The position numbers and the translations under genes were made by a program. From positions 1 through 64,000 of the forward strand of contig JBHIXH010000008.1 in NCBI GenBank assembly GCA_041984885.1: a stretch of 64,000 nucleotides of DNA, written 5' to 3'. A model generated the notes under the pieces. The model was not told the DNA's origin. It did no database searches and was given only the letters and a program-made list of their open reading frames with translations. Source of the DNA: UBA4486 sp041984885 (GTDB taxonomy: Bacteria; Pseudomonadota; Gammaproteobacteria; Eutrophobiales; Eutrophobiaceae). This document shows positions 42,841-52,260 of the stretch, one piece after another. Position 1 is the stretch's first letter, and the number at the start of each line of letters is the position of its first letter.

Positions 42841-43701
42841 TCAGGCCGCAATATCGACCTGTTGTCGCAGCCTGGCCAGCGCTGCTTTCTCCAGTTGCCG
42901 GATACGCTCGGCCGAGACCTGATATTTTTCCGCCAGTTCTGTCAACGTGGTTTTCGATTCGTCCAGCCAGCGGCGTTCGATGATGTCGCGCGAGCGATCA
43001 TCGAGTTCGGCCAATGCCGAGACCAGTGCCTGGTGCGATTGCTGTTCGCTTTGCTCTGCTTCCAGTTCCTGATCGGGGCCAGGGCGTTTGTTTTCCAGAT
43101 AGTTGACCGGTGCAGCCCAGCCGTCGTCGGCATCCGAGTTGAATGTCGTATCGTAGGCGGCATCGACTGCACTCATGCGTTTTTCCATTTCGAGCACGTC
43201 TTTGCTGCTGACGCCGAGGTCATTCGCGACCGCGTCAACTTCTTCCTGGTTTAACCAGCCGAGGCGCTTCTTTGCCGAGCGCAGATTGAAAAACAACTTG
43301 CGTTGCGCCTTTGTCGTGGCGACCTTGACGATGCGCCAGTTTTTCAGGATAAATTCGTGGATCTCTGCCCGCACCCAGTGCACGGCAAACGACACAAGGC
43401 GAACGCCGACATCCGGGTCGAAACGTTTGACTGCTTTCATCAAACCAATATTGCCTTCCTGGATCAGATCGGCCTGCGGCAGGCCATAGCCGCTATAGCC
43501 ACGCGCAATACGCACAACAAACCGCAGATGAGACATGACGAGTTGCCGGGCGGCCTCCAGGTCCTGTTCGTCGCGAAATCGTCGCGCCAGATCCTGTTCG
43601 TCCTGCTCGGTCAACATCGGGATGGTTTGTACCCCGCGCACGTAGGCGTCGAGCGAACCACTTGGCAGGGCAAACCCAGGATTGACCAGACTGTTGTTCA
43701 T
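42841..43701 (-). CDS. rpoH: RNA polymerase heat-shock sigma factor RpoH (sigma-32)
   Basis: 286-residue group 3 sigma. Region 2.1-2.4 begins LRFVVRIARGYSGYGLPQADLIQEGNIGLMKAVKRFDP; the sigma-32-specific RpoH box is QRKLFFNLR; region 4 has AEKYQVSAERIRQLEKAAL. The start ATG at 43701 is preceded by GGAGGT with an 8-base spacer. A perfect CIRCE operator and promoter lie just upstream, so transcription is probably repressed by HrcA, and a strong terminator follows. ftsX lies upstream on the same strand. Confidence 0.97.
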   Translation of the reverse strand: MNNSLVNPGFALPSGSLDAYVRGVQTIPMLTEQDEQDLARRFRDEQDLEAARQLVMSHLRFVVRIARGYSGYGLPQADLIQEGNIGLMKAVKRFDPDVGVRLVSFAVHWVRAEIHEFILKNWRIVKVATTKAQRKLFFNLRSAKKRLGWLNQEEVDAVANDLGVSSKDVLEMEKRMSAVDAAYDTTFNSDADDGWAAPVNYLENKRPGPDQELEAEQSEQQSHQALVSALAELDDRSRDIIERRWLDESKTTLTELAEKYQVSAERIRQLEKAALARLRQQVDIAA

Positions 43702-43745
43702 TAGTGACTACCTCCAGAAAATTTGCTAACTACCTGAATGATTGA

Positions 43746-43775
43746 ATTTTAGCACTCCAGCCCTTAGAGTGCTAA
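43746..43775 (-). promoter_or_regulatory. CIRCE operator and promoter of rpoH
   Basis: TTAGCACTC (43749-43757) and GAGTGCTAA (43767-43775) are separated by exactly nine bases, which is a perfect CIRCE element, the binding site of the HrcA repressor. It overlaps a plausible - strand promoter (-35 TTAGCA at 43770-43775, -10 TAAAAT at 43746-43751, 18-bp spacer), so HrcA binding would block RNA polymerase. It is 45 bp from the rpoH ATG. Confidence 0.85.
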
Positions 43776-43835
43776 TCCGGTTGCGGGTTCCGCCCTCTAC
43801 GAAAGAATTAATCTTTTAATTACAGATAGTTATAG

Positions 43836-44792
43836 TCAGGAGGGTTCGATTTCACGGATGTGTCTTTGCACTGCAATCCAGGAACCGGCCAGCCCCAGAC
43901 CACTGCCGCTGGCCAGCAAAATCAGCCCCTGAGTCAGTCCAATTCCAATCAACTGGAACTGGCTGGAATATAGAGTGGCAAGCGTCTGGATCGGCGCCTG
44001 TAAAAAGCCGAGGCAGGCACTGACGAGCAGCCATGCCATGACGCTGCCAGCCAGACCGTACCAGAAACCGCTGTACAGAAACGGTCGCTGGATAAACGAG
44101 TTGGCACCGCCAAATAACTTGATGATCTCGATCTCCTGGCGGCGGTTATAAATGCCAAGACGAATCGTATTGCCGATGATCAATAATACAGCGATTGCCA
44201 GTAATGATGAGAACACGTAGATCAGGCGTTCGACAATCTCGATGATGACAAACAGCCGTTGCAACCATTTCTGATCCAGCACGGCGAGTTCAACGATGTC
44301 GTTTGCCTCCAGTTGCAGTGCCAGTTTCTCGGTGTCAACGCCGTTGAGACGGGGTTCGACCAGGATCAATGCAGGCAAGGGGTTCCGTTCAAGGGCATCC
44401 AGCGCATCAGCAAAGCCGGACAATTCGCGGTATTCCTGTAATGCCGCTTCACTTGAGACATAACGGGCCTGTCGAATATCGGAACGTTGTAATAACTCCT
44501 GTACATACTGCAGGGCCTCATCCTCGCTGATCGTATGTTGCAGAAACACCGAGATCTGTGCGCCGCCCTGCCAGTCCTTTGTCAAAACACGGGCGTTTTC
44601 CAGCAGGACATAAAACCCGGCCGGCAAGGTCAGGGATATGCCAATAACAGAGATGGTTAACAAGCTGCCGACCGGATTGCGTGACAGTTGGCCGAGACTG
44701 GAAATCAGTGCGCGTAAATTATCGATAAACCAGCTGGAAATTTTTTGTCGCAGCTGACTTAGCATGGAAGGCTGGCGCGTCGGATTAGTCAT
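43836..44792 (-). CDS. ftsX: Cell-division ABC transporter permease-like protein FtsX
   Basis: 318-residue four-TM protein (segments around 42-60, 187-212, 240-262, 282-303) with a periplasmic loop between the first two. It forms FtsEX, which regulates cell-wall hydrolases (such as EnvC) at the septum. The FtsX/MacB signature is TIRLGIYNRRQEIEIIKLFGG. It overlaps ftsE by 8 bp. Confidence 0.96.
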   Translation of the reverse strand: MTNPTRQPSMLSQLRQKISSWFIDNLRALISSLGQLSRNPVGSLLTISVIGISLTLPAGFYVLLENARVLTKDWQGGAQISVFLQHTISEDEALQYVQELLQRSDIRQARYVSSEAALQEYRELSGFADALDALERNPLPALILVEPRLNGVDTEKLALQLEANDIVELAVLDQKWLQRLFVIIEIVERLIYVFSSLLAIAVLLIIGNTIRLGIYNRRQEIEIIKLFGGANSFIQRPFLYSGFWYGLAGSVMAWLLVSACLGFLQAPIQTLATLYSSQFQLIGIGLTQGLILLASGSGLGLAGSWIAVQRHIREIEPS

Positions 44793-45462
44793 CGATCGTG
44801 TTACCCGGATGCGTTACCAGCCGGCCATTACGCAGGATAAGAATGCGTTTGTTCACTTTGCGAATCATGTCCATATCGTGACTTGCGATCAGGACCGTAA
44901 CGCCGACCTGATTAAACTGCTCAAACAGGTGCATGATCTCCAGCGATAACGCCGGGTCCAGGTTACCGGTCGGTTCGTCTGCCAGCAATATGGCCGGTCG
45001 ATGCACGACAGCCCGGGCAATGCCTACGCGCTGTTGTTCGCCACCGGATAATGTCACCGGGTACGATTTTTCCTTTGTGATGAGGCCGACCTTGTCGAGG
45101 GCTGCACGAACACGTTTCCGGATCTCGTCATGGGCATAGCCACTGATGACCAGAGGCAGTGCCACGTTGTCGAACACGGTGCGATCATTCAGCAAGCGAT
45201 GATCCTGAAACGTATAGCCAACGTTTCGGCGAAAAAGTGGTATGCGGCGGCCACGAACCCGTTCGAGGTTTTGTCCGTTAACAATGATCTGTCCACGTGA
45301 GTGCCGTTCGATCATGCCAATCAAACGTAACAACGTGGATTTGCCGGCACCTGAACGACCGGCAATGAATGCCATTGCGCCCTGCTCAATGTAAAGATTC
45401 AGTTGTTTCAGTGCCTCGTTGCCACCTTCGTATGCCTTCGAGACATTGGTAAAACGGATCAT
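44785..45462 (-). CDS. ftsE: Cell-division ATP-binding protein FtsE
   Basis: 225-residue ABC ATPase with Walker A GRSGAGKST, signature LSGGEQQRVGIARAVV, Walker B ILLADEPTGNLDP. Partner of FtsX. It overlaps ftsY by 4 bp and ftsX by 8 bp in the canonical ftsYEX order. Confidence 0.97.
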   Translation of the reverse strand: MIRFTNVSKAYEGGNEALKQLNLYIEQGAMAFIAGRSGAGKSTLLRLIGMIERHSRGQIIVNGQNLERVRGRRIPLFRRNVGYTFQDHRLLNDRTVFDNVALPLVISGYAHDEIRKRVRAALDKVGLITKEKSYPVTLSGGEQQRVGIARAVVHRPAILLADEPTGNLDPALSLEIMHLFEQFNQVGVTVLIASHDMDMIRKVNKRILILRNGRLVTHPGNTIDD

Positions 45463-46430
45463 GCCGGTGCGTTCAGCAAGGCGTTGACGAACGCTTCCGG
45501 ATCAAATGGACGCAGGTCATCAAGCTGTTCACCGACACCGATGTAGCGGATGGGCAGGCCCAGTTCCCTGGCCAGCGCAAAGACAATCCCGCCTTTTGCC
45601 GTGCCATCGAGTTTGGTCAACACAATTCCGGTGATGCCAATCGATTGGTGAAACTCACGCGCCTGTACCAGTGCGTTTTGTCCTGTCGTGGCATCGAGCA
45701 CGAGCAGGATTTCCTTTTTCAATGACGGATCAAACTTATCAACCACGCGAGAGACCTTGGCCAGTTCCTGCATCAGGTTCTGTTTCGTATGTAATCTTCC
45801 GGCTGTATCTGCAATCAATACATGCTTTTTTTGTGCGCGGGCAGAACCGAGTGCATCAAAGATGACGGCCGCCGAGTCGGAGCCGGATGATTGACTGATA
45901 ACCGGCACCTGATTGCGTTCGCCCCAGGTCTGTAATTGTTCTATCGCAGCGGCTCGAAACGTATCGCCGGCAGCGAGCATGACGGATAGACCCTGCTGCT
46001 GAAACAGTTTTGCCAGTTTACCTATCGTCGTGGTTTTACCGACGCCATTGACACCGATCATCATCAACAAAAACGGATTGGATCCGGCATCAATTTGCAG
46101 GGGGAGATGTACTGTACGCAACAGCTCGATCATCTGCGCTTTTAGTGTTGCCAGCAGTTGTTCTGCGGTCAGAACCTGTTTCTTTTTTACCTGGCGGCGC
46201 AGCGAATCAACGAGTTCGGTCGTGACAGTGATGCCGAGATCAGCACTCAGCAGTTGATCCTCGAGCTCGTCCAGTGTCGTAGCATTGACCTCCGTCTCAC
46301 TCGACAACAGTGATCGTAACCGCGAGAACAATCCCTGCCTTGTCCGTGCCAGACCCTTATCGAGCGGGTCGGCAGGCGGGTTGTTTGCGGAGGCGTCGTC
46401 GTGAGAAGATGTTTTCTTAAAACCGAACAT
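45459..46430 (-). CDS. ftsY: Signal recognition particle receptor FtsY
   Basis: SRP receptor GTPase targeting inner-membrane proteins to SecYEG. 323 residues with the start ATG at 46430 (MFGFKKTSS) preceded by AGGA 7 bases away; a longer in-frame start is possible but lacks this motif. NG domain: G1 GVNGVGKTT at 126-134, DTFRAAA at 156-162 and DTAGR. Upstream it diverges from the M16 peptidase genes. Confidence 0.96.
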   Translation of the reverse strand: MFGFKKTSSHDDASANNPPADPLDKGLARTRQGLFSRLRSLLSSETEVNATTLDELEDQLLSADLGITVTTELVDSLRRQVKKKQVLTAEQLLATLKAQMIELLRTVHLPLQIDAGSNPFLLMMIGVNGVGKTTTIGKLAKLFQQQGLSVMLAAGDTFRAAAIEQLQTWGERNQVPVISQSSGSDSAAVIFDALGSARAQKKHVLIADTAGRLHTKQNLMQELAKVSRVVDKFDPSLKKEILLVLDATTGQNALVQAREFHQSIGITGIVLTKLDGTAKGGIVFALARELGLPIRYIGVGEQLDDLRPFDPEAFVNALLNAPA

Positions 46431-46540
46431 AGGTTGATCCTGCGTTGTCGTCGGCACTTTACCGTATTCGTCGGCGAACATGAACTCCGGTATTTGCGCC
46501 GGTCTAACCGCCGACAACCACTAACGAAGAAGCAGATTTT

Positions 46541-47917
46541 ATGAAGAAGCATTGGTTACTGTTTTTTACCTGCCTTGTCCCGATCCACGGGTTTGCAAAC
46601 GTACATGAATACACATTTGATAATGGCCTGAAACTGATCGTGAAGGAAGATCATCGGGCGCCCGTCGTCGTATCGCAGGTCTGGTATCGCATCGGTTCGA
46701 GTTATGAGCCAGCCGGCATTACCGGCATTTCGCATGCGCTTGAGCACATGATGTTCAAGGGTACGGAAAAGTATCCGGATGGCCGGTTCTCCGAAATCAT
46801 TTCCGAGAACGGTGGTCAGGAGAATGCCTTTACCGGTCGCGATTACACAGCCTATTTCCAAACAATGGAAAAAAGCCGTCTCGAGATCAGCTTTGAACTG
46901 GAGGCGGATCGCATGCGCAACCTGACGTTACCGGAAGAGGAATTCCTGAAGGAGATTGAAGTCGTCAAGGAAGAACGCCGCTGGCGCACTGACGACAAAC
47001 CGGCCAACTATATGTACGAAGTCGCGATGGCAACCGCTTTTCAAACCAGTCCGTACCGGCAACCGGTTATTGGCTGGATGAGTGATCTCGATAACATGAG
47101 TATCGACGATCTGAAGGACTGGTATAAAAAATGGTACGCACCGAACAATGCGATCGTGGTTGTCGTCGGTGATGTGAATGCGGATGACGTGCACGGACTG
47201 GCAAAAAAATATTTCGCACCGCTGACCGCCGAGAAGATAACGCCGCCACTCGATCGTCCGGAAGTGGAACAACAGGGGATCAAGCGGGTTATCGTCAAAC
47301 GCCCGGCGCAACTGCCTTCATTGTTTCTTGGGTACAAAGCCCCGGTGATTCGTCCCGGCTTTACTGAAACCGAGGCGATAACAGAGCAGGATCTGTATGC
47401 GCTTGAGGTAATCAGCGGCATCCTGTCCGGTGGTAGCAGTGCCCGCTTCGCCAGTCGGCTGGTACGAGGTAGCGAGATTGCCGCCTCGGTCAGTGCCGGT
47501 TACAGCTTGATCAGTCGTCTCGATAGCCTGTTCACGATATCCGGTACACCATCGCAAGGCATAACCATTACTGAACTGGAACAGGCGATCATGGACGAGA
47601 TTGACAAGTTAAAACAGGAACCGGTGACGCCGGAAGAACTGCAACGGGTCAAGGCACAGGTAGTTTCATCGGACATCTATGAAAAAGACTCGCTGTTTTT
47701 TCAGGGTTACATCATTGGCGTGCTCGAGACTATTGGTCTGGATTGGCGACTTGCCGATGAGTATGTCGACAAGGTACAGGCAGTGACCGCCGAACAGGTG
47801 CAGGCGGCCGCAAACAAGTTTTTCGTTGATGATCGATTGACGATCGCTGAACTCGAACCGCTGCCAATGACAGCACCACCTGGCCCGCCTGCAGCAGGAG
47901 TCCGACATGCGCGTTAA
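46541..47917 (+). CDS. M16-family zinc peptidase (catalytic subunit)
   Basis: 458 residues with an N-terminal signal peptide (MKKHWLLFFTCLVPIHGFA). The inverted zinc motif HALEH is at 65-69 (HxxEH), with the distal Glu in EVVKEERR. Pitrilysin/insulinase-like clamshell fold. The adjacent second M16 gene lacks HxxEH, so the two probably form a heterodimer like mitochondrial processing peptidase or the PqqL/YmxG-type pairs. Likely periplasmic. It overlaps the next gene by 11 bp. Confidence 0.93.
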   Translation: MKKHWLLFFTCLVPIHGFANVHEYTFDNGLKLIVKEDHRAPVVVSQVWYRIGSSYEPAGITGISHALEHMMFKGTEKYPDGRFSEIISENGGQENAFTGRDYTAYFQTMEKSRLEISFELEADRMRNLTLPEEEFLKEIEVVKEERRWRTDDKPANYMYEVAMATAFQTSPYRQPVIGWMSDLDNMSIDDLKDWYKKWYAPNNAIVVVVGDVNADDVHGLAKKYFAPLTAEKITPPLDRPEVEQQGIKRVIVKRPAQLPSLFLGYKAPVIRPGFTETEAITEQDLYALEVISGILSGGSSARFASRLVRGSEIAASVSAGYSLISRLDSLFTISGTPSQGITITELEQAIMDEIDKLKQEPVTPEELQRVKAQVVSSDIYEKDSLFFQGYIIGVLETIGLDWRLADEYVDKVQAVTAEQVQAAANKFFVDDRLTIAELEPLPMTAPPGPPAAGVRHAR

Positions 47918-49220
47918 ACCAGCCCTGCTGCTGCTCTTGCTGTTGATTTCGACGCAACTGGCAGCGTCGCCGGAGATCCAGACGTGGCAGACATCAACCG
48001 GTACCGAAGTATACTTTGTGTCGGCAACGGAATTGCCCATGATCGATCTACAGGTGTTGTTTCATGCCGGGGGCAGTCGCAATGGCAACAAACCGGGCTT
48101 GTCGGGTTTAACGAACCACCTGTTATCACAAGGCGCAGAGGGCCTGACTGCGGACGAGATCAGTTACCAATTCGAATCTCTGGGTGCAGAGTTTGGTAGT
48201 GATGCCGGCTACGACTCGGCCAGTGTCAGCCTGCGATCGTTGTCAGCGCAGGATAAATTCAAACCGGCACTGGAGAATCTGATTCGAGTATTGACGAAAC
48301 CGGATTTTCCTCAAGACGCGATCGACCGGGAACGTAATCGCATGTTGGTCGGTTTGCAGGCCAAGCAGCAAAACCCGGGAGCGTTGGCCAGTGATGCATT
48401 TTATTCCGCTGTGTTCAACGATCATCCATACGCACAACCAAACTCCGGCACTGAAGAGTCATTAAATGCGATCACGCGCAAGGCAATTGTGTCGTTTCAT
48501 AAAAAGTACTACGTCGCTGCTAACGCTATCGTTGCGATCATCGGCGATCTGGATCGCCAGCAGGCAGAATCGATCGCCGAACAAGTGACGCAGGCATTAC
48601 CAAAAGGAAACAAGGCAAAGCCACTGACCGAAGTGCAACCGCTGGCTGCAGCGGAACGCGTACATATTGATCACCCGTCGCAACAAACGCACATATTATA
48701 TGGTCAGACCGGCATCAAACGTGGCGACCCGGATTACTTTGCCCTGTATGTCGGTAATCATATTCTCGGTGGCAGTGGTCTGGTCTCGCGGCTGTTTGAA
48801 GAAGTACGCAATAAACGCGGCTTGTCCTACTCGGCCTACAGTTATTTCAGTCCCATGAAGCAGGCAGGTCCATTTGTCGCCGGTTTGCAGACGCGCGCTG
48901 ACCAGGTAGAAGAGGCGATTCAGGTATTGAGTGATAATATCGCCAGATTCGTCGAAGAAGGCCCGACCGAGCAGGAACTGATCGCATCAAAGAAAAATAT
49001 CACCGGCGGCTTTCCGTTACGCATTGCCGGTAACAGCAAGATACTCGGCTACCTGGGCGCGATCGGGATCTACGATTTACCACTGGATTATCTGGATACA
49101 TTTAACGCGAACATTGAGGCAGTCACCGCTGAACAGGTTCGCGATGCGTTTCAGCGGCATGTATCGCTGGATACATTTGTGACAGTAACGGTTGGACCAG
49201 GAACGGTAAACGGAGAGTAG
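47907..49220 (+). CDS. M16-family peptidase (non-catalytic subunit)
   Basis: 437 residues with an N-terminal signal peptide (MRVKPALLLLLLLISTQLAASPE). The position of the zinc motif reads TNHLLSQGAE, so the HxxEH is lost; the C-terminal R-G-LSY-S/A segment (NKRGLSYSAYSYF), which stabilises substrate in M16 heterodimers, is retained. It overlaps the catalytic subunit gene by 11 bp, supporting a stable complex. Substrate unknown. Confidence 0.92.
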   Translation: MRVKPALLLLLLLISTQLAASPEIQTWQTSTGTEVYFVSATELPMIDLQVLFHAGGSRNGNKPGLSGLTNHLLSQGAEGLTADEISYQFESLGAEFGSDAGYDSASVSLRSLSAQDKFKPALENLIRVLTKPDFPQDAIDRERNRMLVGLQAKQQNPGALASDAFYSAVFNDHPYAQPNSGTEESLNAITRKAIVSFHKKYYVAANAIVAIIGDLDRQQAESIAEQVTQALPKGNKAKPLTEVQPLAAAERVHIDHPSQQTHILYGQTGIKRGDPDYFALYVGNHILGGSGLVSRLFEEVRNKRGLSYSAYSYFSPMKQAGPFVAGLQTRADQVEEAIQVLSDNIARFVEEGPTEQELIASKKNITGGFPLRIAGNSKILGYLGAIGIYDLPLDYLDTFNANIEAVTAEQVRDAFQRHVSLDTFVTVTVGPGTVNGE

Positions 49221-49222
49221 TT

Positions 49223-49780
49223 CTGTCAAATAATCGCCGGGGACAGGTACGTTTAATCGCCGGACAATGGCGTGGACGGAAATTATCCATCGTTGATGCC
49301 GATGGCGTTCGACCGACGCCGGATCGAGTACGCGAAACCGTGTTTAACTGGTTGCAGCCGATGGTGGAAGGCGCACATTGCCTGGATTTGTTTGCCGGTA
49401 GCGGTGCACTCGGATTTGAAGCCTTGTCGCGTGGCGCAGCGTTCGTACAGTTTATTGACACAAATGCGGAATGCGTCGCTCAGTTACAGCAAAATGCCAC
49501 GATGCTGCAGACGCGTGCCTGCGATATTCAATGTATGTCAGCGCCAGACTGGCTGGAGAAAACCGGGGCCTGTTTCGATTTGATCTTTATTGACCCGCCT
49601 TTTCAGCAGAACCTGATCCCGGCCAGCCTGGATATCCTGCTGCACAGGCGATGCCTGAAAGAAAACGGACGACTCTATATTGAGAGTGAGCCCGGATTAA
49701 AACTCCCGGACGGGCTGCAAATGCTGAAACAAAAAGTGACAGGAGGGGTACAATACGGCCTGTATTCACGACAACCGTGA
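49223..49780 (+). CDS. rsmD: 16S rRNA (guanine-966-N2) methyltransferase RsmD
   Basis: 185-residue SAM methyltransferase that modifies G966 of 16S rRNA. It shows the N-terminal GQWRGRKL block, SAM motif LDLFAGSGALGFEALSRGA, and the N2-guanine motif IDPPF. No ATG, GTG or TTG lies in frame between the upstream stop at 49130 and the end of the conserved N-terminus. A CTG at 49223 is preceded by GGAG with a 7-base spacer and gives a family-like M-S-N-N-R-R-G-Q-V-R-L-I-A-G start. This is best read as a rare CTG start. It follows the M16 pair by 2 bp. Confidence 0.88.
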   Translation: MSNNRRGQVRLIAGQWRGRKLSIVDADGVRPTPDRVRETVFNWLQPMVEGAHCLDLFAGSGALGFEALSRGAAFVQFIDTNAECVAQLQQNATMLQTRACDIQCMSAPDWLEKTGACFDLIFIDPPFQQNLIPASLDILLHRRCLKENGRLYIESEPGLKLPDGLQMLKQKVTGGVQYGLYSRQP

Positions 49781-49821
49781 ATGAGCGATCCTGAAAATTA
49801 ATCCAACGGCGAGATTCGGCT

Positions 49822-50304
49822 ATGAATATCACGGCGATATATCCGGGTACTTTTGACCCGGTGACGAACGGGCATCGCGACATTATTGAGCGTGCGGTGA
49901 AATTATTTGATCGTGTTGTTGTCGCCGTAGCTGATGTCAACAGTACAAGCAAATCGACCTGTTTTACCACGGATGAACGCGTTGATATGTTGCTTAAAGT
50001 GACAGGTGATCTTGCCAACGTGGAAGTCATCGCTTTTAATCAACTCGTCACAGATGTCGCGCGCGATAACCAGGCACAGGTCATCGTCAGGGGCTTGCGA
50101 GCGGTGTCCGATTTTGAATACGAGTTTCAAATGGCAGGTATGAACAGAAAGTTATTCCCCGACGCGGAAACCGTTTTCCTGACACCGTCGGATCATCTTA
50201 ATTGTATTTCATCGAGCCTGGTTCGTCAGATTGCCTCACTTGGTGGCGACATCAGCCCGTTCGTGCATGCCGATGTAAATGCGGCATTAAAGGAGCGTTT
50301 GTAA
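49822..50304 (+). CDS. coaD: Phosphopantetheine adenylyltransferase
   Basis: 160-residue nucleotidyltransferase for CoA synthesis: YPGTFDPVTNGHRDIIERA contains the T/HxGH motif, with KSTCFTTDERVDML and the C-terminal ISSSLVRQIASLGGDISPFV. Complete. It begins 41 bp after rsmD and is followed by a ferredoxin gene 3 bp away, a conserved rsmD-coaD-fdx order. Confidence 0.97.
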   Translation: MNITAIYPGTFDPVTNGHRDIIERAVKLFDRVVVAVADVNSTSKSTCFTTDERVDMLLKVTGDLANVEVIAFNQLVTDVARDNQAQVIVRGLRAVSDFEYEFQMAGMNRKLFPDAETVFLTPSDHLNCISSSLVRQIASLGGDISPFVHADVNAALKERL

Positions 50305-50307
50305 CCG

Positions 50308-50553
50308 ATGGCATTGATGATCACGGATGAGTGCATTAATTGTGATGTATGCGAACCGGTTTGTCCGAATCAGGCCATCTATGAAGGTGCTGAACACTTT
50401 GTAATCAAACCGGATCGATGTACCGAATGCGTTGGCCATTACGACGAACCGCAATGTGTGCAGTATTGCCCGGTCGATTGTATTCCACTGAATCCGCAAC
50501 ACATCGAGACCAGGGAACAATTACTGGCGAAATATCAGCAACTGCAACAATAA
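50308..50553 (+). CDS. 2[4Fe-4S] ferredoxin (YfhL type)
   Basis: 81-residue ferredoxin with two cysteine sets, CINCDVCEPVCPNQA and CTECVGHYDEPQCVQYCPVDC; the second is the extended-loop variant of the YfhL/Alvin-type ferredoxins. Electron carrier of unspecified partner. It starts 3 bp after coaD. Confidence 0.93.
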   Translation: MALMITDECINCDVCEPVCPNQAIYEGAEHFVIKPDRCTECVGHYDEPQCVQYCPVDCIPLNPQHIETREQLLAKYQQLQQ

Positions 50554-50569
50554 AACCGGTTCAGTCTTT

Positions 50570-52252
50570 ATGCGTTTCTCTCTCTTTCCATTAACGCTTT
50601 TTTCTTTTCTTTTCGTGTTTGTGCCGCAGGCGTCTGCTGCCGGTCCCGGTCAGGCGGTGGTTGCCTCGGCACATCCGTTGGCAACAGAAGCGGGCATAAC
50701 CGTTCTGCAACAAGGTGGTAATGCGTTTGATGCCGCTGTTGCTGTTTCGGCAGCGCTGGCTGTCGTTGAACCGTACGGTTCAGGTATAGGCGGTGGTGGT
50801 TTCTGGCTGTTACATCGTGAAGAAGATAAAAAGCAAATAATGATCGATGGCCGTGAAACCGCGCCTTTAGCCGCGCATGCCAATATGTACCTGGATGAAA
50901 ATGGTAATCATGTAAAAGACAAATCCCTGAACGGTCCACTGGCGGCAGGTGTGCCCGGCTTGCCGGCCGCGCTCGATCATCTCGCCAGTCAATATGGCAA
51001 GTTGTCATTAAACACGTCACTGGCCCCGGCCATCCGTTATGCGCGAGAAGGTTTTGCCGTCACGGAGCGTTATCGCAAGCTGGCCTCGTTTCGTAAAGAT
51101 GTCATGAATCGCTGGCCATCGAGCGCCGCTATCTTTTTGCACAACAGTGAGGTGCCATCACCTGGTCATATGATCATTCAGCAGGACCTGGCCCGGACCC
51201 TGGAGTTGATCGCGAAACATGGTCGTGACGGATTTTACAAAGGCGATGTCGCGGATAGACTGGTGCAATCCAGTAGTAGTCATGGTGGTATTATCAAACA
51301 CGAGGATTTGCGGTCGTATCGTGTGCTCGAGCGTCAACCGATACGCAGCCGGTATCATGACATTAACATCACTTCAGCATCACCACCGTCATCCGGCGGT
51401 ATCGTACTGGCCCAGGCACTGGGCATGCTGGAGCACTTCGATCTGGGCTATCAGGAATCGATACAACGCAAGCATCTGGTTATCGAGGCAATGCGCCGTG
51501 CCTATCGTGACCGTGCCGAATATCTTGGTGATCCCGACTTCGTGAATATTCCGATCCATCGTTTACTGGATGCGGAATACATTGAAGGCCTGGCACTCAG
51601 TATTGATCCGGAACTTGCGTCCTCGAGTGAACAACTCGGCGGCCCTGGTCAGTTTGATCAAACCGGTACGTCCACAACCCATTTTTCCGTTATTGATAAA
51701 GACGGTAATCGTGTTGCGGCAACGCTCAGCATTAACCTGCCGTTCGGCTCCGGCTTTGTCGCGGAAGGGACCGGTGTTTTGCTTAATGACGAGATGGATG
51801 ATTTTTCCAGCAAACCGGACACGCCAAATGCATATGGCCTGGTTGGCGATGAAGCGAATCAGATAGAACCGGGCAAGCGTCCGCTCTCAAGCATGACGCC
51901 AACGTTTGTCGAGACAGCCGACAAGGTTGGCATACTCGGCACGCCAGGCGGCAGTCGTATCATCAGTATGGTGCTGCTCGGAATATTACAGTTCGCCGAT
52001 CACAAGGCACCGATGGCCTGGGTATCAGCCCCGCGCTATCATCATCAGTATTTACCGGATGAAGTTCAGTTTGAAAAAGGCGGTTTGACCCCTGAAGAAC
52101 GTTTACAGCTTGCACAGCTTGGTCATAAGCTGGCAGAAAAAAACCGTAACTATGGCAATATGCAGGCAATTCTATGGTACAAGCCAAAAAATCTTCTCGT
52201 CGGTGCCAGCGATCCGCGCGGTGAAGGTGAAACAAGGTTGACTGCACATTAA
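50570..52252 (+). CDS. ggt: Gamma-glutamyltransferase
   Basis: 560-residue Ntn-hydrolase that cleaves or transfers the gamma-glutamyl group of glutathione in the periplasm. N-terminal signal peptide MRFSLFPLTLFSFLFVFVPQASA. The autoprocessing and nucleophilic Thr lies in GTSTTHFSVIDKDG, which begins the small subunit; RPLSSMTP and GTPGGSRI are family hallmarks. It ends 8 bp before the 2-hydroxyacid dehydrogenase gene. Confidence 0.95.
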   Translation: MRFSLFPLTLFSFLFVFVPQASAAGPGQAVVASAHPLATEAGITVLQQGGNAFDAAVAVSAALAVVEPYGSGIGGGGFWLLHREEDKKQIMIDGRETAPLAAHANMYLDENGNHVKDKSLNGPLAAGVPGLPAALDHLASQYGKLSLNTSLAPAIRYAREGFAVTERYRKLASFRKDVMNRWPSSAAIFLHNSEVPSPGHMIIQQDLARTLELIAKHGRDGFYKGDVADRLVQSSSSHGGIIKHEDLRSYRVLERQPIRSRYHDINITSASPPSSGGIVLAQALGMLEHFDLGYQESIQRKHLVIEAMRRAYRDRAEYLGDPDFVNIPIHRLLDAEYIEGLALSIDPELASSSEQLGGPGQFDQTGTSTTHFSVIDKDGNRVAATLSINLPFGSGFVAEGTGVLLNDEMDDFSSKPDTPNAYGLVGDEANQIEPGKRPLSSMTPTFVETADKVGILGTPGGSRIISMVLLGILQFADHKAPMAWVSAPRYHHQYLPDEVQFEKGGLTPEERLQLAQLGHKLAEKNRNYGNMQAILWYKPKNLLVGASDPRGEGETRLTAH

Positions 52253-52260
52253 ACGGACAA

